Assembly: GCA_008973525.1 (NCBI GenBank)
Contig: WACJ01000364.1
Coordinates: 186,001-250,000 of the forward strand
DNA length: 64,000 nt
Source of the DNA: Stenopsyche tienmushanensis
Lineage: Eukaryota > Arthropoda > Insecta > Trichoptera > Stenopsychidae
Direction: 5' to 3'
Positions 49,941-60,900 of this stretch are shown here, piece by piece. The position numbers and the translations under genes were made by a program. Every line of letters begins with the position of its first letter. Position 1 is the first letter of the stretch. Below the pieces are notes generated by a model. That model did no database searches. It was given only the letters and a program-made list of their open reading frames with translations, and was not told where the DNA came from.

Positions 49941-50329
49941 GACTTGATCAAGGTTTGAATGCAACCATGTCCACAATTAATAAAATTTATGGACCAGTCC
50001 TAATGATACGCAGATCAATTTTGGTTTGTCTAATTGAATCTGATCTTCGCCAATCATTAGGAAAATTATTACAGAAACTCTCATCTTTAAAGGGATAACA
50101 AAACAGCGTGATATAATCCATTTGCATAATTGTTGTTAAAACAGATAACCTTTTTTTCTGGAAGTAAAATATTAATATTAAGAAATTATAGAATTTAGAA
50201 GACGCATCTTCCATATTTTGTCAGATTTATCACCTTCTGATTACTATCTATTAGATCTTTAGATTATATTTCATATTTAAGTAACATATCATGCGGGATG
50301 ACAGGCGCAGTTCCAGAACCGTACCGAGT

Positions 50330-50664
50330 CCCAGACCCACGCTTCCAGACTGACAGCCTTCCAGAGTTCGTTCGGAGATTATAAATGGGAGACAGAGAAG
50401 GAACGAGTATTTTACATACATTGTACGATTGTATAGATCGTTAACCCAAATTTATCAACTAATAATGATATAATAAATAATGCTTACGAAAAGATATTAC
50501 CGATTATTATGTGCTATCGACAGTGTTTATTTATGTACAAGCTTCATACACGCTGCGATAGTCCTGACAAACAAGTGGATTTGTACTGACGATAGTGGCC
50601 GACATACGAATATAGCATCTAAGTTTATGATGATTTAAAATTAGCTCACTACTCAAAGGGTTAA
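50330..50664 (+). mobile_element. TTAA-MITE family 1, 5'-truncated
   Basis: ATTGTATAGATCGTTAACCC and ACTCAAAGGGTTAA terminus at 50664 match 15598-16083. It is followed immediately by mariner sequence. Confidence 0.7.
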
Positions 50665-50970
50665 CTGCCTCCGAATGTGATGGACAATTTAAACGAGACC
50701 ATACGAGCTGCCAAGACAAACTTAGCAGTGATCAGCCAAATGAGGGGACCACACCAGAAATAGTGAAGAAAATCTACAAAATGGTATTGGATGACCGTCG
50801 ATTGAAAGTGCGTGAGATAGCATACATGATGAAAAGTGCTGTACATATTGACTAAAAATTTGAACATAAGAAAGCTGTGTGCAAGATGATTGCCGCATTT
50901 GCTCACAATGAAATAAAAACAGCGTCGACGATATTTCAAAGGCGAAAGCCGAGTTTTTGCCTAAATTCAT
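50665..50970 (+). mobile_element. mariner N-terminal fragment
   Basis: Encodes VKKIYKMVLDDRRLKVREIA, the mariner helix-turn-helix, then a frameshift and NIRKLCAR-like residues. A different lineage from the 2786 element. Confidence 0.78.
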
Positions 50971-51001
50971 AACCATGGAAGAAACATAGGTCTATCACAT
51001 C

Positions 51002-51780
51002 TAGGGAATCCAATCCCAGGATCCAAGATCCCGGAAAGTTTAAGTGCTCATGAATTCCGGGATTAATAAATGTAATCCCGAAAAATTCGATATTGAATTT
51101 TTTATCTAACAGAATTTGTACACCTCACCAGCACGATAAAGGCTACTAAATTCAGGGAAGAGACATTCCCCGAAATCTGAACGCTTGGAAACATTGGCGA
51201 AACTACAAATTGGTGAGCATAGGCGACGCCTAGGGGCAGTAACTGTCTAATCTATGTATACATATATATAGAGTACATAAATGTTTTTCAAATTGTTATA
51301 TTAACCTTTCCCTACCGGTGATGAATTCACTACACATCGACTTTAATAAAGGGAATATCGATATAAAATATAATAGATACGGGGTTCAGAATTTTTGTAT
51401 TCCTCCCTAATATAATTACGAATCACATCAAAGTATTATAGTATATAAGTATTCATCTGAAGCGACGGAAATAAATAATTTGTCGGGAAATCGGGAATTT
51501 CGCGAGTTTTAGTCCGTGTCTCAGCAGAAAGGAATTTTACTTAGATATTTAACTAACATTTAAATATCTGATGACGATATCATCAACGAGTGTGGAAGCT
51601 GAGCGTGCATTTTCAGCAGCAAGTTGCCCGACTTCCAAAATCAGATTCAGACTAAATTATGAAACATTCGATGCTCTAATGTTGCTTCGAGTATATTTTC
51701 AAAATAATATTTGGTTTTTTTAATGTTTTATTTTTCTATTTTTGAATTGTATTTTTATCTTTTCTTAAATAAATAAAATT
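51002..51780 (+). mobile_element. hAT element remnant with dimerisation domain
   Basis: Starts TAGGGAATCCAATCCCAGG. Has CATTGGCGAAACTACAAATT at 51196, the TTAA module, and SSTSVEAERAFSAASCPTSK and FDALMLLRVYFQNNI coding. The right terminal repeat was not seen. Confidence 0.78.
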
Positions 51781-51839
51781 ATTTCGCCATCACACTTGGA
51801 TTTAATACCCATGTCCGCGAGGACACGCTCATTCTCAAC

Positions 51840-51995
51840 TTTGAGGGTCCATACGGATCTTAAAAGGTTACGCATTTATCACCGAAAATGCAACAAAAAG
51901 CCCTATAAGAGGAGAGAGTGGCCACAAGGTATGTAAGTTCAACCGGTCCGCCTTTCAGACGGCTGACACTCAAGAAAAAACTATTCATCAAACTA
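51840..51995 (+). repeat. Family E interspersed repeat
   Basis: GAGAGAGTGGCCACAAGGTA, then CAACCGGTCCGCCTTTCAGA. Shared with 55915 and 63540. Confidence 0.6.
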
Positions 51996-51999
51996 CTTC

Positions 52000-53050
52000 G
52001 CATTATTTTCTTTTTTTAAACTTGCGTGTCGAATTTATCGAGCTGAAAGGAGACTGTTGTGAGAAATAAAGATATATTTTTCCATTTTTTTTCGGGCTTT
52101 ATTTATTAGATCGGGTACTGATGGGACTACCCTCGTATCGCTCTGGGGAATGTTTCACTGTCATGAAAATCAAACGCCTGTTTCCGTCATCGCATCCGTC
52201 GTTTGACGCTTCGATTCTTCTGAAATCATCATCCGGTCGGTGGTACGGGTAAGATTTCCAGTGGCATTGTTATCCGAGTTTTGCCATTTTTTTGTGTAAA
52301 ATTTATCATTATAAAAGTCGGAAAATTAAACATTTATAACGTATTTATAAATAAACGTCTGATCTGTTATTAAATGCGCTTTTGATGTTTCTTATGTGTG
52401 TTTCATTTTGAATAATTTTAATATTTTTTTTAAAATTTACTTTTATTTATTTTTTAATTTTATGACTGATAAGAAAACATTTTTATTTTAAATATTTGAA
52501 TTATAATTCATTTGTTTGTATTAATGTGATATTAGGGTGGTGTGTTTGTGTTTCAGTCGAAGGGGAGAATTTATCCCGGAGGTGCAATTTACGCAGACGC
52601 TCTGGCCAGAAGCAACAGTTCGTATTTTTTAGCTATCCCGCGGGAACTTTAAACTCTCACGTTTGACGTCTGGATGGTCTGGGAGCGAAGCCCGACGATT
52701 TCGGCCTTCCTCAGACGAAGAACGCCGAGTGGAGATCGCGATGGAGACGACGAAAGCTCGCCCGACAACTATTTATATACATAAAAGCTCGCGCGAACAA
52801 CAATCTTTTTGGTTATGTCGCACCGTCAAAGCGCATTACGTGTTTTCAGGCAATCGTATCGTTCGACGGGACGCGATTTTCGCGATCGGAAGAGGAAGTC
52901 GTCGCGGAACGTGCGGCGATGTCACGTCGGCTTCGAGTGACATTTGAAAGGAGGTGTGCCCAAAATATGGTAGTCGATGTATGCGGCCGTTTGAGCGAAC
53001 GTCGCCCTCAAATTACAAGATGCATGCAGAGACAGGATCGTAATTGAGTC
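52000..53050. other. Start of catulin intron 1, partly GC-rich
   Basis: 52090-52145 (GATCGGGTACTGATGGGACT) resembles the mariner end near 56495. 52640-52990 is CpG-rich with a 94-codon plus-strand ORF of no recognised family, perhaps regulatory DNA near the promoter. Confidence 0.35.
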
Positions 53051-53058
53051 GTATTTAC

Positions 53059-53139
53059 CTGTTTCACTAGCGGCAATAGGGTCTGTTCGATGGATTTCGT
53101 CTTTATTTCGAGAAAATCTGGTGGACAGCCCGTCGCCAT
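53059..53139 (-). CDS. alpha-catulin coding exon 1
   Basis: 27 codons from an ATG with a good context (GTGAAATGG) to the CAG before donor GTAAATAC. The peptide carries FLEIKTKSIEQTLLPLVKQ, which matches the N-terminal block of alpha-catulin (human CTNNAL1 has an almost identical LEIKTRSVEQTLLPLV). Alpha-catulin is an alpha-catenin/vinculin relative that links signalling scaffolds to the cytoskeleton. The exon ends in phase 0, as exon 2 requires. Upstream sequence is CpG-rich, fitting a promoter. The MYO3 stop lies 1360 bp upstream of this ATG on the same strand. Confidence 0.9.
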
Positions 53140-54447
53140 TTCACCGTTCCCCACCCCGCCCACTCGCACTCTGTCTGGCAGGCGTCTCTTTCGCACGCGC
53201 GCCCGCGCCGGCTAGCCGTCTCTTTTCGGCCCTTTCATAAATTAAGCCCACTCCGATGTGTGCCGAACGAAAACTGCACATGGTAAGGCGACTCAATTTT
53301 TCACGTGCCGCGGGAAATCAATTCAAATCTTTTGACGTTTGTGATCACAAATGCATTGAATTATCGACCATAACCGAAAAACTTATTTAACCTCAACATT
53401 TTAAATTCTTTATTTTTAATTTAAATAAAAGCTCCAATATCTACATATTATATTTATTCAACATCTGCAATGAAAAAAATCGCAAATAATATTTATTTTA
53501 AATATAAAAAAACATTTAATACTTTACTATAAAATGTATTCATGTAGCGAATATTAATAAATTTAATTTAATATGATTTATAATGCATTAAATTTAATTC
53601 GTCTTTCAGCCCTATTTAAATTCATCGATCGCCTCCTCTAATAAAAATATAAATAGACAAAGAATAAACTTGCGACTTTGTTTCATTACGTTAGAAGTTA
53701 TATCGCAAACAATTTTTTGTGTGCGGAACTTTCCCCAAAGAACAAAGTTTCAATCATGGATTATATGATTTATTTTTATATCGCCTTATAACAATATAAC
53801 TTTATGTTCATCAGCAGCAACGAGCGAGATAAATTATTTTATCCGACGGCGCTCATAAATTATGGAAATGACACGACGACTTTTATGAACAAACGCCAAC
53901 GCAGTGGATTCAAATCAAATAATCACATTATTTTGCATATATTTATTAGACTAAGTCATTGGCACAATATCACATGACAATAATAATCCTACATTATCCA
54001 TAGAATTAGGGTAAAAAAATAAAAGATAAGTACATACATCATGAAAATAGCATTTCTTCTCGGTATAAAATTTTGTACCAAAAATATGGTCGGTCGTTAA
54101 TTAAGCTCGGTGAAGTGTTTGTCTTACAATTTGTACTCTCATTGATACATGGTAAATTTAAATTATTTCTCTCTCATACTGTTTTCATTTTGCAAATAAA
54201 AATATACACAAACTTACAACAAATAAATATCTGATATAATATTCAATTAAAAATAGTCTTTGGTAAATGTTATGGTCTATCTTTTACGTCGCTTTCACGC
54301 GTTTAACATTAATTAATCAATATTAAGAATAATGATCTGATTCAATAAATATATGGTCATCATCATACATAAATCATAAAAAAGCAAATATGATAAATTC
54401 AGCATCAGTATTTAAATTCGTCGTTAAGTAATAAATCCTCGCGTGTT
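53140..54447. promoter_or_regulatory. MYO3-catulin intergenic region, presumed catulin promoter
   Basis: The part next to the catulin ATG (53140-53300) is GC- and CpG-rich in an AT-rich neighbourhood. This is typical of a 5' UTR or promoter. 53350-54440 is AT-rich with no gene recognised. The start site was not located. Confidence 0.45.
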
Positions 54448-54498
54448 TTTTATTTGACCACCAACATCAATAAAAATGCGAATCGTAGCCGCTTTATT
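54448..54498 (-). terminator. Polyadenylation signals of MYO3
   Basis: AATAAA lies at 54493-54498, touching the stop codon, with a second AATAAA at 54448-54453 (both minus strand). The downstream one leaves a more normal 3' UTR and is the likelier functional signal. Confidence 0.55.
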
Positions 54499-54904
54499 CT
54501 ATCGATAATGATTTTCCATTTTTATGTTATTGGGTCGTTTCTTATTATAAATTCCGTTGGCCGCTTTCGAATCTGGCTCGGGACTTTTTTTATAATTCCA
54601 AGCCGATTGCGGTGGAACGGGGCGACCTTTTCGTTTTCTTAGGCTCTCGGTGGGTCCGCGCGTCGGTCTTAACATTTGTCGAAAATTGAACGGTCCGTCT
54701 AAATCATTTTCATCGAAGCATTCTCTGGAATTGTCGAAGCATACTTCCGGAATCGAGCGATCGTTCATATGTTGTGGTGATAAGCGCAGATTGTTCGGTT
54801 TATTTTGGAGATATTGGGATTCCGACGAGTAATTATTGTTGTTTACGTGGTTATTATGAGCTTCCGATTTCCAACCGGAATTGCAAAGTTCATTGATTTT
54901 CCCA
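54499..54904 (-). CDS. MYO3: MYO3 terminal exon 21
   Basis: 134 codons plus stop. An Asn/Ser-rich stretch leads to [20 protein letters not shown], then a basic run and the end. The [10 protein letters not shown] motif resembles a conserved C-terminal block of class III myosins (from memory, not aligned). Acceptor TTATTTGCAG. The stop TAG is followed directly by AATAAA. Confidence 0.88.
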
Positions 54905-57900
54905 CTGCAAATAAAAACCATAACATATAAATCAACGCAATACTATTGTAAAAGATAAAGAAGCATTTGTTATATATCTTTAATTCAAACAATCACGATT
55001 ACCTATAAAAATTATGTATATTTATAATCTACTAAAAAATAGCAAACTAGAAATCCATAAGAAATAAATATGAAGCACAAATGATTAAAATGGATGCGAT
55101 ACAAAGTCATAATACATGAAAATTGGAAAGCTTCAATCATAGTTTTTACCTATTATCCTAAAGGTGTCATCTGGCTGCTAATAAAAATAAGATAGTGCGT
55201 CATTTCTATGTGAAAATGATAATTACAAAATATTGATTTAACATTCTTTCTTTCAAAGATATATATTTTTTTGCTATACATAATTGAAGTATTTTTTAGT
55301 GTATTAACAAGTGATCTTTTTTGTACATTAAGTGAATATTATCAATCTTCAAACAATATTACCTCACTAATCTACCCCTAGCTCTCGATGAACCATTATA
55401 AGCGGCTGTATTCGGTAATACGTTATGCCAAGCAGATGAAAGCTGTTTCTCGCTCAATAAACGATTCCCAGATACTCCCAATGGACGTTCAATGCCGGGA
55501 GAAAATCTAAAAGGCAGAATAAAAATAAATCACAAACAATCAAATAAAAAATACATTTGTACATTACAAATAACATTTATACAAATGGATTACACGGTAA
55601 AATATTAAATTTATACCTCTTGATAAGTTTTTCATTTTCCCTCTGTAACAAAGGTTGATCCCATGATGATAAATTACTATCATCATCGTCAAATTCAGGA
55701 GATGGACTTTATTATTTTGTAATAGCAATAAATTATCCCATTATAAGCAGCGTTAAATAATAAAGAATACATTTACAAACAATTTTGATGATATGAAGGT
55801 CGTCCAAGGTGTACCCAACCTGATGAAATTAAATGATATGACCACGACGATGAAATGGTGAAGAAAATCCACAAAGTGGAATTGGATGACCGTTGACTGA
55901 ATGCTAAATTAGCCTCTGAAGGGGCTTTCGTGATCATGGAGATTGTAGAAAGCTCCGAGGATGCGTTTCTCCCCATAACTTATGCAAAAAAATTTGTGGG
56001 CCCAACCGGTCCGCCTTTCAGATCGTTGACACTTGGAATGAGCGCCTCGCGATCGGGCGCCATGCCTGGATATGTCCACAGAAGACAATGGAACATTCAA
56101 AATAACAGACTGAAAGGAGAGAATCGGCTCTAAAGAAAGTAGAGACAGTTCCATCTACAGGCAAGGTTATGATATCAGTTTTTTAGGGTGCGCATGGAAT
56201 ATCATTTATTGATTATCTTCAAAAAGGAAAAACGATGAGCATTATGCGAACTTATTGAAACGTTTGAGTAATGAAATTAAAAACGGCTGCATTTGACTAA
56301 AAAGAAAGACACACATGATGAATCAAAGTTCGAATTGCTTCCTCATATTTGCCAGATTATATTTTTATTCCAAACTTGGAAAAAAGATTGGCCAACAATA
56401 AAGATGTAGAGTCGGCAGTCGATGGCTATTTTGACAGGCTCGACGGTTCTCACTATAAACAGGGTATCGAAGCGTTTGTATTTTCTTTGATAGGTCGGGT
56501 ACTTTTTGGATTACCCTCGTACTAAGATGATATTAGAAAATCTGATAAATTTTAATACATATATATATTTATAAACTATACCTAGATAGCGGCTGAATAT
56601 CATCTTGTAAGTGATTAGGTAAATCCTGCCCGTTTGTCAATAAAGACATGACTGTAAATCCCGGCGGTGGTACATAATCATTCGGTAACGGTTTCAATTC
56701 ATCGAGAATTATTCCTGGCTTATTTCTTCTCATAATTTTATGGGCCTCCTGATTAGCACTGTGAATCTGTACACGTTTTAATATTACATTATTGATATAT
56801 TCAGTATAAAGAGGATCGTTATTTACAATAATAATATGTGTAAATATACATCTTTTGCAAAAATAGCGAGTCGATCATGCATCGGTTGAGAGGGCGCCCT
56901 CTTAGGACTTCGGTGTTGGCGGTCATTTTTAAGATGTTCGCTCCATTTGCGACGAACTGTATATCCTCGAAAGTCTGTAAAATAATGGATTTATTTAGAA
57001 ATGAATCAATCTGTATGGTAATTTTAAGCCGTAAAAATACATACGGCTTTGAATTATAACTGCAGCTTTGTTAGAGTTGAGATTTTCTTTCTCGTTGGAA
57101 TCATTCTGTATGTCTTGCGACGAAAGTCTTTTGAGTAGTTTAACTTTCATAAATCCAGATTTTGCTTTGCCATCGATTCCTGAGCATAAAAACAAATTTA
57201 TTGAACATGTGGTTTATTTAACGAGTGTTAATATTTTAAGTTCATACGATTACCTTGTTTTTGTTGTATGTTCTTTTGGTGTCTTCGGTTTTCAATTTCC
57301 AAGAGTCGCAATCTTTCTTTTTCCCTCTCACGTTCTCTTGCTAATTGCTTTTGTCTTTCTTTAACCTTTTTTCTTGTGATCCAGCCTCTTATGTGTTTCT
57401 GTAATGTGACTACACTCCTCGCCATATCCCACTGCATTTTTCTATAGTGAGCTTTGGCGAGCCATCTTCGAACACAAGCTTGTACCAGTATTATTTTCTT
57501 GATCTATAAGCAATTCAAAAATATTTACAGTTCATTGAGTTAAAGTATATTAAACAATTTAGTATTAAATAAATGTTTTATATTCACCTGTTCTTCGTAA
57601 ATTTTGGCAAGAAATTCAACGTGGTAATATTTTAAGAAGACTTTCGTTTTACCCAAGGCCCAACCATCCATTTTAAGTCTAAGCAAGACTAATCTGCATG
57701 TATTTCTATCAGATTCGAAATTTTCATCATAACTGAACGCTAAGAAGCTGTACCTGTGAATTTATAAAATGTGATTATTTTAATAAAACCAAAACAATAC
57801 AATGATTTTGTTTATATTACTCCAAATAAAAATACCTTTTGAGAAATTCTGCAAATGTTAATCTATGGGAGAAACCATTTTGACGAATTCGTATGGTTTC

Positions 57901-60900
57901 TAAGACTCCTGTATAGCGTAACTGTTTCAAAATTTTAGTATTATCAAATAGCTTTGCAGAGCGGGAATCATTCGGTTTTAAGCATCGTACAAATTGCGGT
58001 GATCCGGATACCATTTTTTGTAAAAGGTCCATTAATGAATAGCGGAAATATGTAGCTACCGTTTGCTGTGCACGAGATTGTGATGCAAGACCACGACTAT
58101 TATATCGTTCCTGTTAACAAAATATAATATATTAAGATACTTCAGGTTTATATTATGTAGCTTAAGATTTTTCCAAATAAATATACCTTAGTATCACTCT
58201 TAGAGCTGGGCGTGCTTGATTTTCTAGAACCACTGCTATCGGTTTGTAATGCCGAATACAAATTTCCCGTTTTAGTGATGGGACATTGAAAAAGAAACCG
58301 TACTATATCAAATTGACTTTGCCTCATCAATTGTATGACTTCATGAGGCAAGAAATTTCTGTTCTTCTCTAAAAATCCGCAAGCTTGGTAAACCACTCGT
58401 CCGGCAAAGTGATGTATTGCGAAACAAACAGCGTCAGATTTTGGGCGGACATAATATTTGCTTTTAATATTGTTGTGAAATTTTTCTATGGATAAAATTA
58501 TTAAATAACATATCATTATAGATTTAAATTTAATTATACTAACATCAAAATACAGGGTGCGTTCAAAAAATAATGTTCAAAGATGTCTAGCAAAGCCATA
58601 GCATCCTCGTTGTCAAAGATTTCTTGACCAGGATCTGCATCACATTGGTTCCTCAGCCGCCCTACAGCTCTCACCTGACTCCTCCTGATAGCACTAAAGG
58701 ACATCCCGAATAAGGCCTTCCAGGTCTGATAACACTGTCTCCAGAAGTGTATCAACGCAGGAGGATGCTATTTCGAATATTTTTGACATTGTACAAATGT
58801 GTTCGGTATGAATTTGGACGCATTACTTTTTGAACGCATCCTGTATGTTTAAAAAAATACCTATAAGAGAACGGTCGTTAGAACGGAGGAATCTGCTCTC
58901 CTCGTCTAAAAGAGCTAATAGACCCATCGGTCTCGATAATAGCATATCCAACACAGGACGATTGTCAGAGAATTCAACGAGGTCCACTGGAACACCTTCA
59001 ACCATGTATTCCTGTTGTTCCCATGTAAAAATGTGTTGATTGAAATAATATTGGATTTGTTCATTTGCAACATTTATACAAAGTTGCTCGAAAGAATTGC
59101 AAACAAAGTTTTCAAATCCAAAAATATCCAAAAGACCAATAGAAAGCTGTTCAGAACTAAAGATAAAAAACATAGATAAATACATAATTATATTTGATAA
59201 ACTAATTAAATTAAATTATTAAATAAATTTACCAATGCGGTCTATTGAACGACAGCAAAGAATTTATTTGATTGACAGTCCAATCGAAGAGTCGTGAATA
59301 AAGACCCCGAGCCATTGAATCTCTCGCTGCGCCAGATTCCGTAATCGTATTATGTCTTGTTATAGTTTCTCCGCGTGTAACGACACTGCTACATGTGAGG
59401 CATTCTTTCAACTCGTTGGCTTCTACACCCAACAAGCGAGAAACTACAATAAAAATTAAACATAAATACACATTACAATCGATAGCGTCCAATCGATTCG
59501 ATGAATAAACATTAGAACCTCTTTGTAGAGGTGTAGGATCGATGACTTTAGATTTGTTATCGGTGTTATCCTGAGACACCACTTCTCCAAATTCTATATC
59601 ACCGAGATGTAAGATCGCAGCGAGCATTCGGTAAACGGTGTCCACTTCGTCCTTTTGAAATCCGATTAACTAAAAAAGAAATTTTGTTAAACGCGTAATA
59701 AAATACACAATTGTATACATATTTATGATGTGATATTAACCTTAAACGACTCGTTTAATTGATTCCATTTATCAATGTTGGGTTGTGTATGCACCATCGG
59801 GAGAGATCTAAGATATCTATGTTTACTTCGTACATTCTTATCAAGGTAAAAACTCGATGCCTTTCCACAACTTTCCAAGCCATCGTAAAGATAATAAAAT
59901 AGATGGAAATTACTTTCGCCCCTATGAAAACATAATCAAATTTAAATTAAAAAGCATAGTTTAAACTACATCAACTCAAAATAATAAAACATACACTGCT
60001 TGATGAACAACTCGTGATTGTTCCAACAAATAAACTGATATTCTAGCACCGGTAACTTTTCCGGCTCTCGTCATTGTGAGATCCAAGTATTTTCCGAAAC
60101 GAGAGCTGTTTGCATTTATTCCAGTACGAGCATTACCGAATGCTTCCATAATTGGATTGACCTGAAGAATTCTTTCTTCTAAATTTCTGTTCGGAGCCTG
60201 AATATACAAGGAGAAATTGAATAATGTATATTATAAATGAATTATGTAGAATACAAACAAGCAGTAACTAGTTTTACTTTAGCTAAATAAACAAGTTGTT
60301 TCAAGAGTAAGTTAGCACTCTCAGTTTTGCCTGCTCCACTTTCCCCTGAAATTACAATGGCTTGATGTCGTCTCTGATGCAGGAGCGCCTGATGTGCGGC
60401 GTCTGCTGCTGCAAATATATGCGGGGGATTATCGGAGCGGCTGGAGCACCTGTATCTTTGCTGTTCCTGTAAAAACGATCATTTTAAAATATTTATTTAC
60501 AAAAATGATCTTTAAATCGGCTATTATTTTATATTAAAGCCTACCTCTACTCCGTAAATTCCCAAATCGCTGAAAGGATTTACTGCGACTAATATATCGC
60601 CGATGTATGTATATATTTGATTTTGATTGTATCTGGTTAGTAGTTGTTCTACAATTGATTCTTCTGTTAAGACGTCTAATGCGGCTAAATCGTCCATGTA
60701 CATTTTTTCAGGTCTGGATTTACGATTTGATTTCAATTTTCCGCGTTTTGTAGTTGCTTCCGGATTACGAAAACTTCTACCTTCAGCTCTCTGTTTGGAA
60801 ATTTCATTTTGAAGTTCTTTTTGAACCTTTTAAATTAAAGAAAAACAAATAAAATTTACAATGATTACAATTTACAATAAACATTTTAACTATTTAAGCA

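Larger units (their letters stand above)
26606..53058 (-). other. alpha-catulin intron 1 (26453 bp)
   Basis: Defined by donor GTAAATAC and acceptor TTGGTTGCAG, both phase 0. It is filled with transposon remnants listed separately and contains a GC-rich island with a candidate alternative first exon near 46600. Confidence 0.85.

Noticed and set aside
26606..53058. Many 60-130-codon ORFs in the intron
   Set aside because: They lie in transposon remnants or have no family motif, no splice context and biased composition. Only those with recognisable transposase motifs were kept.
53140..53196. Upstream extension of catulin exon 1 past the ATG at 53139
   Set aside because: The frame stays open but has no ATG upstream, and the conserved block begins just after the 53139 ATG.
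58534..58755. Extra MYO3 exon between exons 11 and 12
   Set aside because: Lies inside a MITE bounded by 25-bp TIRs, and the phases of exons 11 and 12 already match.
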